In this document: piece by piece, positions 42,349 to 51,853 of the stretch
How the letters are laid out: every line of letters starts with the position of its first letter
How positions within the stretch are numbered: position 1 is the first letter of the stretch
NCBI RefSeq assembly: GCF_030209375.1
Contig: NZ_JARVSC010000003.1
Location: 620,001 to 684,000 of the forward strand
From: Plantibacter sp. ME-Dv--P-122b
GTDB lineage: Bacteria; Actinomycetota; Actinomycetes; Actinomycetales; Microbacteriaceae
Reading direction: 5' to 3'
Length of the DNA stretch: 64,000 nucleotides
Notes under the pieces: model-generated
What the model was told of the DNA's origin: nothing
The model's database searches: none
The model's input: the letters and a program-made list of their open reading frames with translations, nothing else
Translations under genes and position numbers: made by a program

Positions 42349-43599
42349 CTAAGTCGGTTCACCTGTGGTAGCAGACAACGGTCCGACGGTGGGGGCCATA
42401 TCAGGTCTTTTTCGAGCGAAAAGCTTGGACGATGGTTTTTCTACAAGGAACCAGCTCGCGACTGCCAGCGGTAAGGTCACGACAACACTGATCCCCGCAA
42501 AACCCCAGATCGGCAATGCCACCAAAACGGTTGACGCCAGTATCTGCTGAATGGGAAACGCGTAGATGTATACGCCGTACGAGAAATCATTTCGGAGCGC
42601 CAGCCACGGAAGCTTCACGAGAGCTCCCACAGCGACGAGGAGATACGCGTATGGCCATACGCCCAGGATCCGGTAGTCGGGTAAGAACAGGGAGACAGCC
42701 AGCAGCACCGCTGCCGCCACAACCAGCGGCCAGGTTATCGGGATTCTACGAGCGAGGGTGAAGATAAGAACACCTACCAGGAATAGCATCGCAAATCTGA
42801 TGCCATCGTCGAGACGGCTCTCCAAGAAAATACTTCGATCCAGCCGACCATGTAGAGCCGTATACAGGCTCCAGAATACGAGCGTCAGGCTCGCAACGAA
42901 CCACTTGCGACGAAGCAGACCCGTGAGCCCGAGAACCAACAGTCCCACATAGCAGAAAGCTTCCCACTGCAGCGTCCATAGAGAACCATTCCACGAGTCG
43001 CTGTATGGCAGGCCCACCGGAGTTCCACCGACTCGATGTTCAAAGATGTATAGAGCTGCATTCTGTACCACGTAGGACAAGGATTCGCCGGACGTGATCA
43101 GCTTCCAACCGTCAACGCCCTGGAAAGCTGCACCAATTGGCGCGAGAAGAAATGCGGTCACGACGAGCGCCACCCAGAATCCTGGGAGAATTCTCCGCCC
43201 GCGGGCCAGCAGAAATGCAGACCACTTTGGATTCCTCACCCAACTCCCGGCGATCAGGTACCCAGACAGGATGAAGAATCCGTCGACCCCGAGGGTATCA
43301 AGTGGCCCACCAAGATGACGTCCAGTCAGAGGCCAGGAGTGAGCCACGATCACGCTTACTGCAAGAATGAGTCGTATCGCGTTGAGCGAATTTAACCTAG
43401 GATTAAAGCACTGTTCCAAGCTCGGCAATTTTTCTAAGCGCGGCAAGGCCTGCCCCTTCTCGGTGGGATCGAGTGACCGAATGCTATCAGTCGGCGTCTT
43501 ATCCTGGCGTACTACGTGGTAGTGCGTTTCCGCATACGCAGAGAGCAGATCAGGCTGCGTCAAACTTCTTGTTGATACGCGCAGTTCCCGCCGCTTCAT
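42349..43599 (-). CDS. Acyltransferase 3 family membrane protein
   Basis: A protein of up to 416 residues. The acyltransferase-3 core starts near residue 70 with LNSLNAIRLILAVSVIVAHS (the catalytic-type His followed by SWP), then VDGFFILSGYLIAGSWVRN, the conserved FFxxSGYL motif of OafA/NodX-like proteins. About ten membrane helices follow. It probably adds acetyl or another acyl group to the exopolysaccharide. The first 65 residues are polar and lack a clear ribosome-binding sequence, so the true start may be later. Many A/T-ending codons set the gene apart from its neighbours, suggesting acquisition. Confidence 0.85.
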   Translation of the reverse strand: MKRRELRVSTRSLTQPDLLSAYAETHYHVVRQDKTPTDSIRSLDPTEKGQALPRLEKLPSLEQCFNPRLNSLNAIRLILAVSVIVAHSWPLTGRHLGGPLDTLGVDGFFILSGYLIAGSWVRNPKWSAFLLARGRRILPGFWVALVVTAFLLAPIGAAFQGVDGWKLITSGESLSYVVQNAALYIFEHRVGGTPVGLPYSDSWNGSLWTLQWEAFCYVGLLVLGLTGLLRRKWFVASLTLVFWSLYTALHGRLDRSIFLESRLDDGIRFAMLFLVGVLIFTLARRIPITWPLVVAAAVLLAVSLFLPDYRILGVWPYAYLLVAVGALVKLPWLALRNDFSYGVYIYAFPIQQILASTVLVALPIWGFAGISVVVTLPLAVASWFLVEKPSSKLFARKRPDMAPTVGPLSATTGEPT

Positions 43600-43744
43600 G
43601 GAAGGCCGCAGGCGAATACAGGAAACGTTGCGCGCCTGGGGGCGCTAGTCCTGCCGATGACTCAGGATGCTACCCACCGCATAGTGTAGCTACTACGGTA
43701 CCGGACCGGAGCCTTGAAGGTCTGCGGTTACGAAGGGGGAAGCG

Positions 43745-45511
43745 ATGTCCAGCGACGGGGATTCACGCCCGGAGACCGGTTATGAGCCGACGGGCGGTAA
43801 ACGCCCCAAACGCCCCACCTCCCGCCGCGACTTCTTCCGCGCCGCGGGCTTCGGCGTCGCGGGTCTCGCTGCCGGCGGTGCGGTCGCCGGCGGCATCGCA
43901 GCTGCCACCGCACCCAACCCGCAGGAGGACTACGGGTTCACGCCACTCTCCAAGCGCAGCGAACCAGGGTTCGACCACGTCGTGGTCGTGATGTTCGAGA
44001 ACCGGTCCTTCGACCACATGCTCGGATGGCTGTACCCCGCGGGTGGCGAACCGGCCGGCCAGACCTTCGACGGCCTCGCCCAGGGCGACTACAGCAACCC
44101 CGGCGAGTCCGGTGAGCCGGTCCCCGCCCACGTCTACACAGGCCCCACCGACCAGATCATGGCGCAACCCGACCCGGACCCCGGCGAGTTCTACCCACAC
44201 GTCAACACGCAGCTCTTCGGCACCATCGACCCCGCCAGCAACGGCGACCTCCGCAATCCGCTGCAGCCGCCGTGGAACCTCCCGGCCGACACCTCCTCCC
44301 CCAAGAACGACGGCTTCGTCAAGGACTACATCGTCAACTCGACGCTCGCCCGCGGACGCAAGCCGACCCCTGAGGAGTACTCCGCCGTGATGGGCGGCTT
44401 CTCCCCCGAGATGCTGCCGGTGCTGTCCACGCTCGCCAAGAACTTCGGCGTCTACGACCACTGGTACGCGGCGGTCCCCTCGCAGACCTTCTGCAACCGC
44501 TCCTTCTTCCACGCGAGCACCTCCCACGGCTACGTCACCAACATCGAGGGCGACGGCATCGGCAAGTGGTTGAGCGCACCGGCCGTCCCCACCGTGTTCA
44601 ACCGGCTCGAGGAAGCCGGCAAGACCTGGCGCGTCTACTACGACGCCTTACAGGTCGTCTCCCTCACCGGCCTCCTGAGCGCACCGTCGATCGAGCAGTA
44701 CTGGAAGACCAACTTCCGCAGCATGGAGCAGTTCCACGAGGACGCGGCGAACGGCAACCTGCCCGACTACGCCTTCGTCGAACCACGCATGGTGTTCGAC
44801 CACAACGACATGCACCCACCGGTCGTCCGTCCCGACAACCCCGGCCGCGACGACGTCGACCCGGAGCTCGACTCCGCCTACTCCGACATGCGCGCCGGCG
44901 AGCAACTGCTCGGCGAGGTCTACACGGCGATCAAACACGGCGCGTCGACCACCGGCTCGAACGCGATGAACACGGTCATGCTCGTCACCTTCGACGAACA
45001 CGGCGGCATCTACGACCACGTCGCGCCACCCAAGGCGACCCCGCCATCGGGTGAGCCGGAATCGGGCGAGATGGGCTTCACCTTCGACCGCCTCGGACTG
45101 CGGGTGCCGACCATCGTCATCTCCGCGTACACGAAGGCCGGCAGCGTCATCAACGAGGAGATGCATCACGGCTCACTCATGAAGACCCTCGCCGAGCTGC
45201 ACGGACTCGACCCGCTGACCGAACGCGACCGCACCGCCACGAGCATCTTCAACGCCGTGAACCTCACCTCACCGCGGCAACCGGTGCTCTGGCCGACGGT
45301 GACGCCCGCCTACGTGCCGCCGAACCCCGAGGCGAACGCGCGGGCCGATAAGGACAAAGACCGCAAGCGACCACTCACGCCGCCGGCCCTCGGACTCATC
45401 GGCATCCTCCTCGCGAAGTACGAACCCGGCGCCCCGCTGCCCGACAACTACGCCGACGCCTACGAAGTGCTGACGAAGCACGGTGAAGGGCTGTTCGGCA
45501 CGCGGGACTGA
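43745..45511 (+). CDS. Tat-exported phospholipase C-like phosphoesterase
   Basis: A 588-residue enzyme of the phosphoesterase (phospholipase C/AcpA) family. ATG at 43745 follows AAGGGGGAAG. The N-terminal Tat signal has the twin-Arg motif SRRDFFRAA and a hydrophobic Ala/Gly core to about residue 55. The catalytic region starts with HVVVVMFENRSFDHMLGWL; the NRSFDH segment carries the Asn/Thr-type nucleophile and metal-binding residues of this family. Later motifs FVEPRMVFDHNDMHPP and LVTFDEHGGIYDHVAPP supply further metal ligands. It should hydrolyse phosphodiesters outside the cell. No membrane anchor is present at the C-terminus. Confidence 0.92.
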   Translation: MSSDGDSRPETGYEPTGGKRPKRPTSRRDFFRAAGFGVAGLAAGGAVAGGIAAATAPNPQEDYGFTPLSKRSEPGFDHVVVVMFENRSFDHMLGWLYPAGGEPAGQTFDGLAQGDYSNPGESGEPVPAHVYTGPTDQIMAQPDPDPGEFYPHVNTQLFGTIDPASNGDLRNPLQPPWNLPADTSSPKNDGFVKDYIVNSTLARGRKPTPEEYSAVMGGFSPEMLPVLSTLAKNFGVYDHWYAAVPSQTFCNRSFFHASTSHGYVTNIEGDGIGKWLSAPAVPTVFNRLEEAGKTWRVYYDALQVVSLTGLLSAPSIEQYWKTNFRSMEQFHEDAANGNLPDYAFVEPRMVFDHNDMHPPVVRPDNPGRDDVDPELDSAYSDMRAGEQLLGEVYTAIKHGASTTGSNAMNTVMLVTFDEHGGIYDHVAPPKATPPSGEPESGEMGFTFDRLGLRVPTIVISAYTKAGSVINEEMHHGSLMKTLAELHGLDPLTERDRTATSIFNAVNLTSPRQPVLWPTVTPAYVPPNPEANARADKDKDRKRPLTPPALGLIGILLAKYEPGAPLPDNYADAYEVLTKHGEGLFGTRD

Positions 45512-45523
45512 GCGGGCGGTGGC

Positions 45524-45757
45524 GCCCTTCGACAAGCTCAGGGACCGAACCGGATCGAGACGGATGCGAACGCTTCGGTTCTCCGCGCATCACTCCCGGC
45601 CCCCGAGCATCCGTTCCGGTCCCCGAGCACCCGTTCCGGTCCCGAGCATCCCGCCCGGTCCCGAGCATCTCTTCCGGTCCCGAGCATTCCTCCCGGCCCC
45701 GAGCCCCCCTCCCGGTCCCGAGCACCCCTCCCGGTCCCTGAGCCTGTCGAAGGGCGG
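45524..45757. repeat. Dispersed element plus tandem array of its half-unit
   Basis: A reverse full copy (GCCCTTCGACAAGCTCAGGG, from 45526) is followed at 45596-45757 by about eight tandem units of 19-21 bp, CCGGTCCCGAGCAT/ACCC. The last unit restores the complete forward form with CTGTCGAAGGGC. The array looks like local amplification of the CGGTCCC(T)GAGC half. Confidence 0.85.
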
Positions 45758-45779
45758 CAACCGCCGTCGAGGCGCGACC

Positions 45780-46133
45780 TCAGAACTCGACGTCCGCCAC
45801 CAGCGGGAACTCGGTGATCGGTTCATCGCCGAACGGGGCGATTTCCAGGTACGTCGGCCGGTCGTCCTCGATGAAGAGGAGGAGGAACGCGTTCGAGGTG
45901 CTCGCCTCGAGGACGGTCTGACGCGTCGGTGTCCGCCGGTCGCCGCTGTCGCGCACCAGGTCGATCGAGGGGCAGGTGCCGCACCCGCACGTTCCATGCA
46001 CCATGACGCCAGGGAGCTGCCCCGCCCACCGTTCTCGATCGGAGGCCGTGATGGCCCGGTCGGCATCCGGCTCTGTGCCGCGGTCGATCAAGGCGACCAG
46101 AAGATCGCGCTCACGGACGGAGAGGGGGCGCAT
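45780..46133 (-). CDS. Hypothetical protein with CGCGTC motif
   Basis: A 117-residue soluble protein read from the ATG at 46133 (MRPLSVRERDLLVALIDRGT). The central segment MVHGTCGCGTCPSIDLV has three closely spaced Cys that could bind a metal. The C-terminal half (NAFLLLFIEDDRPTYLEIAP) is beta-rich. Function is unknown; no named family is recognised. The extension to a TTG at 46205 is less likely because it reads through non-conserved sequence. It is convergent with the phosphoesterase gene and divergent from the DUF222/HNH gene. Confidence 0.65.
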   Translation of the reverse strand: MRPLSVRERDLLVALIDRGTEPDADRAITASDRERWAGQLPGVMVHGTCGCGTCPSIDLVRDSGDRRTPTRQTVLEASTSNAFLLLFIEDDRPTYLEIAPFGDEPITEFPLVADVEF

Positions 46134-46285
46134 ACCGGGAGTGTACGCGGGCCACGCGAGAAGTCCCTCGCCGCTCGCAGAGCCCGTCACGGCATCAACG
46201 TACAACAGATGTTGGCTAGATATCCCAGATCAGCGCCCAAATCGATCGGCGTTCGAATGTCAGTGGCTCATGTTTGGATGGTCCC

Positions 46286-47881
46286 ATGTCCAGCAGCCCA
46301 CGCGTTCCCCTCGGTCCGGTCTCGGCCGACCCCTTGGGCACGCTGAGCGAGACGGTGTCCGAGCTCCTCCGCGCGTGGTCGGGCGCGCTCGACCCGATCC
46401 GACCAGGCGACGACGCCATCGAGCAGCTCGCCGGCATGAACGACGCCGGCGTGGTCCGCGTCCTCGACCAACTGGGCGCAGTGCAGCACGTCGTCGAAGT
46501 CCTAGCCGCTCGTGTCATGGGTTCGGTGTCGGAACGCTCCAGGGGCGGCATCGTCGGCCAAGACCTGTTGGCCCGCAGCCACGGGTACGCGACACCGGCC
46601 GTCATGCTCTCGGAGCGGTGGCGCATCTCGCGCGGACGCGCCGCCACGATCACCTCGGTCGCCCAGGCGATCACCCCCAAGCGCGCGCTCACCGGCGACG
46701 TCATCGAATGCGACCGCCCCGAGATCGCCGCCGCCATCGAACCCCGGGCCGCCGTCGACGCCCCCTGCCTGCCCCTGTCCGAAGGCGACAACCCGACGTG
46801 CACGGTCGACCACGACGAGGCGACCACCCCGTCTGGCTTCGTCCGGTCCGCACTCAGCATCGAGGGCGCGGGGATCCTGCTGCGCGAACTGCGACTGGTG
46901 AAGTCCGGTGTCGACGACGAGCGCGTCCACCGCGCCGTCAGCGCCGGCATCGAGCACTGCGACGGTGCGCCGCTCGCCGAGGTCAGCAGCCTCGCCAAGC
47001 TCGTCCGCACCAGCCTCGACCAAGACGGCCCCGTGCCACGCGAGATCGCCCTCCGGAAGCAGCAGCGCTGCACCCTCCGCGAGCTGCCAGACGGCATGAC
47101 CGAGCTCCGCGCCTTCCTCGCACCCGAGGCGGCGGGGTGGGTCCGCGCGACGATGGACGCCGTCGTCGGCAAGCAGCTGCGCCAGGTCCGGTTCGTCGAT
47201 CCCTCGGATGACACCGCCGGGGCGGCAGCAACCAGCGAGTTGCCCTCAGCGGATCCCCTCGACGACGCCTACGTCCCGGCCGCGGAGATGCCCGACACCC
47301 GCACGATGGACGAACACCGAGTGGAAGCCCTCGTCGAGGTCTTCCGTCACGCCGCGGGTTGCGAGTCGGCGGTCATGGACCTGGCGCCCGTCTCCCTCAT
47401 CATCCGCATGGACGAACCCGACCTGGCCGACGACGGCCAGTGGTCCGACGGCAGGGCGTACATCGACGGCGTCTCCGAACCGATCTCCGCCGGCACCGCG
47501 CGGTGCATGGCCGCCGATGGTCGGATCATCCCGATGGTGCTCGGTGGGCCGTCCCAGGTGCTCGACCTCGGAGTTGGCACACGATTGTTCACCAAAGGGC
47601 AGAAGCTGGCCCTCGCCGAGCGCGATGGCGGCTGCGCCTGGACCGGCTGTACCCATCCACCGTCGTATACCGAGGCCCATCACCTCGTCTGGTGGTCACG
47701 AGGCGGGCCGACCGATCTGTCCAACGGCATCCTGCTCTGCAGCTTCCATCACCATCGCATCCACAACGACGGATGGGAGGTCATCGTGCGCGACCACGTG
47801 CCCTGGTTCATCCCGCCCGCGCATATCGACCCGCATCGCATCCCACGCCGCGGCGGCAAGCCGAGGCTGCGCGCTGCGTGA
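46286..47881 (+). CDS. DUF222 and HNH endonuclease domain protein
   Basis: A 531-residue protein. The N-terminal two-thirds is DUF222 (VLDQLGAVQHVVEVLAARVM ...), helical, with no known catalytic motif. The C-terminal HNH domain reads CAWTGCTHPPSYTEAHHL, then WWSRGGPTDLSNGILLCSFH and HHRIHNDGW; the Cys pairs, the HH and the final HxxxH are intact. Such proteins are multi-copy in actinobacteria, sometimes called 13E12 repeat family, and their biological role is unclear. The ATG at 46286 is chosen over an upstream TTG. No associated mobile element was seen. Confidence 0.92.
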   Translation: MSSSPRVPLGPVSADPLGTLSETVSELLRAWSGALDPIRPGDDAIEQLAGMNDAGVVRVLDQLGAVQHVVEVLAARVMGSVSERSRGGIVGQDLLARSHGYATPAVMLSERWRISRGRAATITSVAQAITPKRALTGDVIECDRPEIAAAIEPRAAVDAPCLPLSEGDNPTCTVDHDEATTPSGFVRSALSIEGAGILLRELRLVKSGVDDERVHRAVSAGIEHCDGAPLAEVSSLAKLVRTSLDQDGPVPREIALRKQQRCTLRELPDGMTELRAFLAPEAAGWVRATMDAVVGKQLRQVRFVDPSDDTAGAAATSELPSADPLDDAYVPAAEMPDTRTMDEHRVEALVEVFRHAAGCESAVMDLAPVSLIIRMDEPDLADDGQWSDGRAYIDGVSEPISAGTARCMAADGRIIPMVLGGPSQVLDLGVGTRLFTKGQKLALAERDGGCAWTGCTHPPSYTEAHHLVWWSRGGPTDLSNGILLCSFHHHRIHNDGWEVIVRDHVPWFIPPAHIDPHRIPRRGGKPRLRAA

Positions 47882-48448
47882 CGACCCCGTGGCGCTCCGG
47901 CGTCCACGTCCGGGCGTCGATTCCGACCAAACCGGTCTGTGGAGTGCTCCGAAGTATGGGTTCCGGTCATTTTCGTTACCCGAACGCGCAAATGGCCGGC
48001 GCGCATGGCCTGGGCCAAGCGGCCCGGGCAGATGCGACCGGGCGGGGTGCAGCAACGGGGCTGCCGCTCCGCCTTCCCTCCCCGCCGGACTCGAACCGAG
48101 GAGCGTCCCGTATGCCCTTCGACAAGCTCAGGGACCGAAGGAGTATCGGTCATTGAGCCTGTCGAAATGCACCACGCAGAACCCAGCCAGTCGCAGGAGT
48201 CACCCGTGGGCCCTTCGACAGGCTCAGGGACCGGAACAGGTAATCGGGGATGACTTCGGTCACTGAGCCTGTCGAAGTGCACTAGGGGGACCCGCCCTTC
48301 GACAAGCTCAGGGACCGGTGGGGGTAGCTCAGGGACCGGTGGGGGTAGCTCAGGGACCGGAGGATGTGCCCAGGGGCCGAAGAGGCGCGCAGAAGCGCCG
48401 TCGGTCACTGAGCTTGTCGAAGTGCGCTCAGGTACCGAAGCACCGGGG
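47882..48448. repeat. Repeat-rich intergenic region with at least eight dispersed elements
   Basis: No gene is supported. Forward and reverse copies alternate: CCCTTCGACAAGCTCAGGG at 48116, TGAGCCTGTCGAA at 48152, reverse at 48209, forward at 48262, reverse at 48294, forward near 48407. At 48308-48361 the piece AGCTCAGGGACCGGTGGGGGT is tandemly repeated about three times. Forward copies near 48170, 48280 and 48425 have AAATGCAC/AAGTGCAC instead of AAGGGC, a second subtype. Confidence 0.8.
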
Positions 48449-49672
48449 TTACGCGAGGGCGGCGACCGTCTGGCGGGCGATCTCGAGTTCCTCGTTCGTC
48501 GGGACGACGAGGACGGTCACCGGGGAGTCGTCCGTGGAGATCACCCGGATGCCACGCGCACGCTCGGCGTTACGGTCCTCGTCGAGGATGATGCCCAGCC
48601 CCTCGAGGCCCTGCACCGCACCCGCACGGATCAATGGCGCGTTCTCGCCGACACCGGCGGTGAACACCACCACGTCGAGCCCACCGAGCACCGCGAGATA
48701 CGCGCCGAGGTAGTGCCGGAGGCGGTGGACGGTCACGTCGAGCGCGAGCTGCGCCGCTTCGTCGCCCTTCGCCGCGGACTCGGTGACGTCACGCATGTCT
48801 CCCGTACCCGACAGCCCCAGCAGACCACTGCGGCGGTTGAGCAACGTGTCGAGCTCGTCGAACCCGAGACCCGCCTTGCGGTGCAGGTGGAACAGCACCG
48901 CGGGGTCGAGGTCACCGGAGCGCGTACCCATGACGAGTCCTTCGAGCGGCGTCATGCCCATCGAGGTGTCGACCGAGCGGCCGCCATCGATCGCGCACGC
49001 CGACGCACCGTTGCCGAGGTGGAAGACGATCTGCTTCAGCTCGCCGAGCGGACGATCGAGGAACGCCGCCGCCGCCTCCGACACGAACTTGTGCGAGGTG
49101 CCGTGGAAGCCATAACGACGCACGCGGTGCTTCGCGGCGAGCTCCGCGTCGATCGCGTAGGTGTACGCCGCAGCCGGGATGGTCTGGTGGAACGCCGTGT
49201 CGAACACCGCCACGTGCGGGACGTCGGGGAACGCGACCTGCGCCGCATTGATGCCCTGCAGATTCGCCGGGTTGTGCAGCGGCGCGAGCTCGGAGATGTC
49301 CTCGATGTTGATCTTCACGAGGTCCGTGACCACCGTCGGCTCGAAGAAGCGCTTCCCACCGTGCACGACCCGGTGGCCGACCGCGATCGGCGCATGCTCG
49401 TCGAGTGACGGCCCGTGCTCGGCGAACGCGTCGAGCATGACCCGGAACCCGGCCGTGTGGTCGGGGATCTCACGCTCGATGACCCAACGTTCCTCGATGG
49501 GCGGCGCCGTACTCCCGGCGGCGTCGGGCAGGTACGACCGGTGCTCGGCCGCACCCGTCGCGTCGCCGATGCGTTCGACGAGTCCGCTGGCGAGCGTTCG
49601 CTCCGTCTCGACATCGATGAGCTGGTACTTGAACGACGAGGAACCGGAGTTCACCACGAGGACGGTGGGCAT
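48449..49672 (-). CDS. ackA: Acetate kinase
   Basis: A 407-residue cytoplasmic enzyme that converts acetyl phosphate and ADP to acetate and ATP. Diagnostic motifs are VLVVNSGSSSFKYQL at the N-terminus, VGHRVVHGG (residues about 97-105), RYGFHGTSHKFV, VFHLGNGASACAI and FTAGVGENAP. The length is normal. It follows pta with a 12-bp gap in the same direction, the usual overflow and acetate-assimilation pair. Its stop codon lies next to the repeat-rich region, which may supply the transcription end. Confidence 0.97.
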   Translation of the reverse strand: MPTVLVVNSGSSSFKYQLIDVETERTLASGLVERIGDATGAAEHRSYLPDAAGSTAPPIEERWVIEREIPDHTAGFRVMLDAFAEHGPSLDEHAPIAVGHRVVHGGKRFFEPTVVTDLVKINIEDISELAPLHNPANLQGINAAQVAFPDVPHVAVFDTAFHQTIPAAAYTYAIDAELAAKHRVRRYGFHGTSHKFVSEAAAAFLDRPLGELKQIVFHLGNGASACAIDGGRSVDTSMGMTPLEGLVMGTRSGDLDPAVLFHLHRKAGLGFDELDTLLNRRSGLLGLSGTGDMRDVTESAAKGDEAAQLALDVTVHRLRHYLGAYLAVLGGLDVVVFTAGVGENAPLIRAGAVQGLEGLGIILDEDRNAERARGIRVISTDDSPVTVLVVPTNEELEIARQTVAALA

Positions 49673-49684
49673 GTGTGTCTGGAC

Positions 49685-51853
49685 CTATTCCTGTTCCTGC
49701 GCCTGGATGGCGGTGATCGCGACGGTGTTGACGATGTCCTGCACGAGCGCGCCGCGCGACAGGTCGTTGATCGGCTTGTTGAGGCCCTGCAGCACTGGAC
49801 CGATCGCGACGGCGCCCGCGGAACGCTGCACCGCCTTGTACGTGTTGTTGCCGGTGTTGAGGTCAGGGAAGATGAACACCGTCGCGCGGCCGGCGACCTG
49901 CGAGTCGGGCATCTTCGTCGCGGCCACCGCGGCGTCGGCGGCTGCGTCGTACTGGATCGGCCCCTCGACGAGGAGGTCGGGCCGACGGTCGCGCACCTGC
50001 CTGGTCGCGGAGCGGACCTTCTCGACGTCGGCACCCGCACCGGAGTCACCGGTGGAGTACGACAGCATCGCGATGCGCTGCTCGATCCCGAACTGCTCCG
50101 CCGTCTCGGCCGAGGAGATCGCGATGTCGGCGAGCTGGGCGTCGGTCGGGTCGGGGTTCACCGCGCAGTCACCGTAGACGAGCACGCGGTCGGCGAGCGC
50201 CATGAGGAACACGCTCGACACCACGGAGACGCCGGGCTTCGTCTTGATGATCTCGAACGACGGCCGGATGGTGTGCGCCGTCGTGTGCGCGGCGCCCGAG
50301 ACCATGCCGTCGGCGAGGCCGAGATGCACCATCATCGTGCCGAAGTAGGAGACGTCGGTGACGGCGTCGCTCGCCATGTCGATCGTGACGCCCTTGTGGG
50401 CCCGCAGCCGGGCGTACTCCTCCGCGAACTTCAGGCGCAGGACGGCGTCGAAGGGGCTGACGATGGTCGCCTTGCTGAGGTCGATGCCGAGCTCGATGGC
50501 CCGCGAGCGCACCTCGATCTCCTCACCGAGGATGGTGAGGTCGGCGACCTCGCGGGCGAGCAGGGTGCCGGCGGCGCGGAGGATGCGGTCGTCGTCGCCC
50601 TCCGGCAGCACGATGTGCTTGCGGTTCGACCGCGCGCGCTCCAGCAGCCCGTACTCGAACATGAGGGGCGTCACGACGTCGGCGCGCGCCACGTTGAGCA
50701 GCTCGAGCAGGAGCGGTGCGTCGACGTTCTGCTCGAACAGCGCGAGCGCGGTGTCGTACTTGCGCTGCGAGTCGGCGGCGAGCCGGCCACGGGTATTCAT
50801 GACGCGGACCGCGGTGTCGTAGGTGCCGAGGTCGGTGCTGACGATCGGCGGGATCTCGCCGAGACCGGAGATGAGTTCCTCCACGACCTCGGGCAGCGGG
50901 AACCCGCCGTTGAGCACGATGCCCGCGATCGACGGGAACGTGCCGGAGGCGTTGGCCATGAGCGCGGCGAGGAGCACTTCGGTGCGGTCGGCCGGGATGA
51001 CGATGACGGATCCCTCGGTGATGCGCGGGAGCACGTTCACCATCGACATGCCCGCCACGACGACGCCGAGCGCCTCGCGGGTGAGCAGCTCCTCGCTGCC
51101 CTTCACGAGCGTGCCGTCGACGGCCTCGAGGATGCTGTCCATCGTCGGGGCGATGAGGAAGGTGTCTTCGGGGATGGCCCAGACGGGGACCATTGCGGCA
51201 CCGGCGGCATGACCGGCCGGGGCGACGACGGAACCGTTCGCGGAACCGTTCGGGTGGATGGCGTCGCTGATCGCCGCGGTGATCTCGAGGAGCTTGTCGG
51301 GATCGGCACGGTTCGCGACGACGGCGAGGAGCTGCGCGTGCGCGTCGGCGAGCTCACCCAGGGCGAGTTCGGCGATGTTGCGCATGTCGTCGGGTGTGCG
51401 GGCGACGGACTGGCCGAGCTGCTCCCCCGCACCCTGACCGGCGCGACCGCCGAGCACGAGCAGCACCGGCGCACCGAGGTTCGTGGCGATCCGGGCGTTG
51501 TAGCCGAGCTCCGTCGGGCTGCCGACATCGGTGTAATCGGAGCCGAGGATGACGACCGCGTCGCACTGCGCCTCGATGTGCTTGTACCGCTGGACGATGC
51601 GCGAGAGCGCCGCCTCGGGATCGGTGTGCACGTCGTCGTAGCTGACGCCGATGCAGTCCTCGTAGGCGAGGTCGACGCCGTCGTGCTCGAGCAGCAGCTG
51701 CAGCACATAATCGGGTTTCGTCGTGGACCGCGCGATGGGGCGGAACACCCCGATCCGCTCGATCTGATGGCTCAGGGTGTCGAGGACCCCGAGGGCCACC
51801 GTCGACTTCCCGGAGTGTCCTTCGGCAGAGATGATGTAGATGCTTCGCGCCAC
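49685..51853 (-). CDS. pta: Phosphate acetyltransferase, long form
   Basis: A 722-residue enzyme exchanging acetyl-CoA and acetyl phosphate. GTG at 51853 starts MARSIYIISAEGHSGKSTVA-like sequence, the P-loop of the N-terminal dethiobiotin-synthetase-like domain. A DRTGG regulatory domain lies in the middle. The catalytic PTA domain begins near residue 395 (HIVLPEGDDDRILRAA) and includes GMVSGAAHTTAHTIRPSFEI and VSSVFLMALADRVLVYGDCA. It is the three-domain form found in many actinobacteria and enterics. It is cotranscribed with ackA. Confidence 0.96.
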   Translation of the reverse strand: MARSIYIISAEGHSGKSTVALGVLDTLSHQIERIGVFRPIARSTTKPDYVLQLLLEHDGVDLAYEDCIGVSYDDVHTDPEAALSRIVQRYKHIEAQCDAVVILGSDYTDVGSPTELGYNARIATNLGAPVLLVLGGRAGQGAGEQLGQSVARTPDDMRNIAELALGELADAHAQLLAVVANRADPDKLLEITAAISDAIHPNGSANGSVVAPAGHAAGAAMVPVWAIPEDTFLIAPTMDSILEAVDGTLVKGSEELLTREALGVVVAGMSMVNVLPRITEGSVIVIPADRTEVLLAALMANASGTFPSIAGIVLNGGFPLPEVVEELISGLGEIPPIVSTDLGTYDTAVRVMNTRGRLAADSQRKYDTALALFEQNVDAPLLLELLNVARADVVTPLMFEYGLLERARSNRKHIVLPEGDDDRILRAAGTLLAREVADLTILGEEIEVRSRAIELGIDLSKATIVSPFDAVLRLKFAEEYARLRAHKGVTIDMASDAVTDVSYFGTMMVHLGLADGMVSGAAHTTAHTIRPSFEIIKTKPGVSVVSSVFLMALADRVLVYGDCAVNPDPTDAQLADIAISSAETAEQFGIEQRIAMLSYSTGDSGAGADVEKVRSATRQVRDRRPDLLVEGPIQYDAAADAAVAATKMPDSQVAGRATVFIFPDLNTGNNTYKAVQRSAGAVAIGPVLQGLNKPINDLSRGALVQDIVNTVAITAIQAQEQE

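Noticed and set aside
29122-43599. The glycosyltransferase cluster considered as a novel pathway.
   Set aside because: Priming transferase, flippase, polymerase, BY-kinase and phosphatase make a conventional Wzx/Wzy EPS system; only the Asp-box protein and the short leader frame are unusual.
46286-47881. The DUF222/HNH protein considered as an active mobile intron or homing endonuclease.
   Set aside because: There is no intron, intein or repeat boundary around it; the family is a common chromosomal actinobacterial group.
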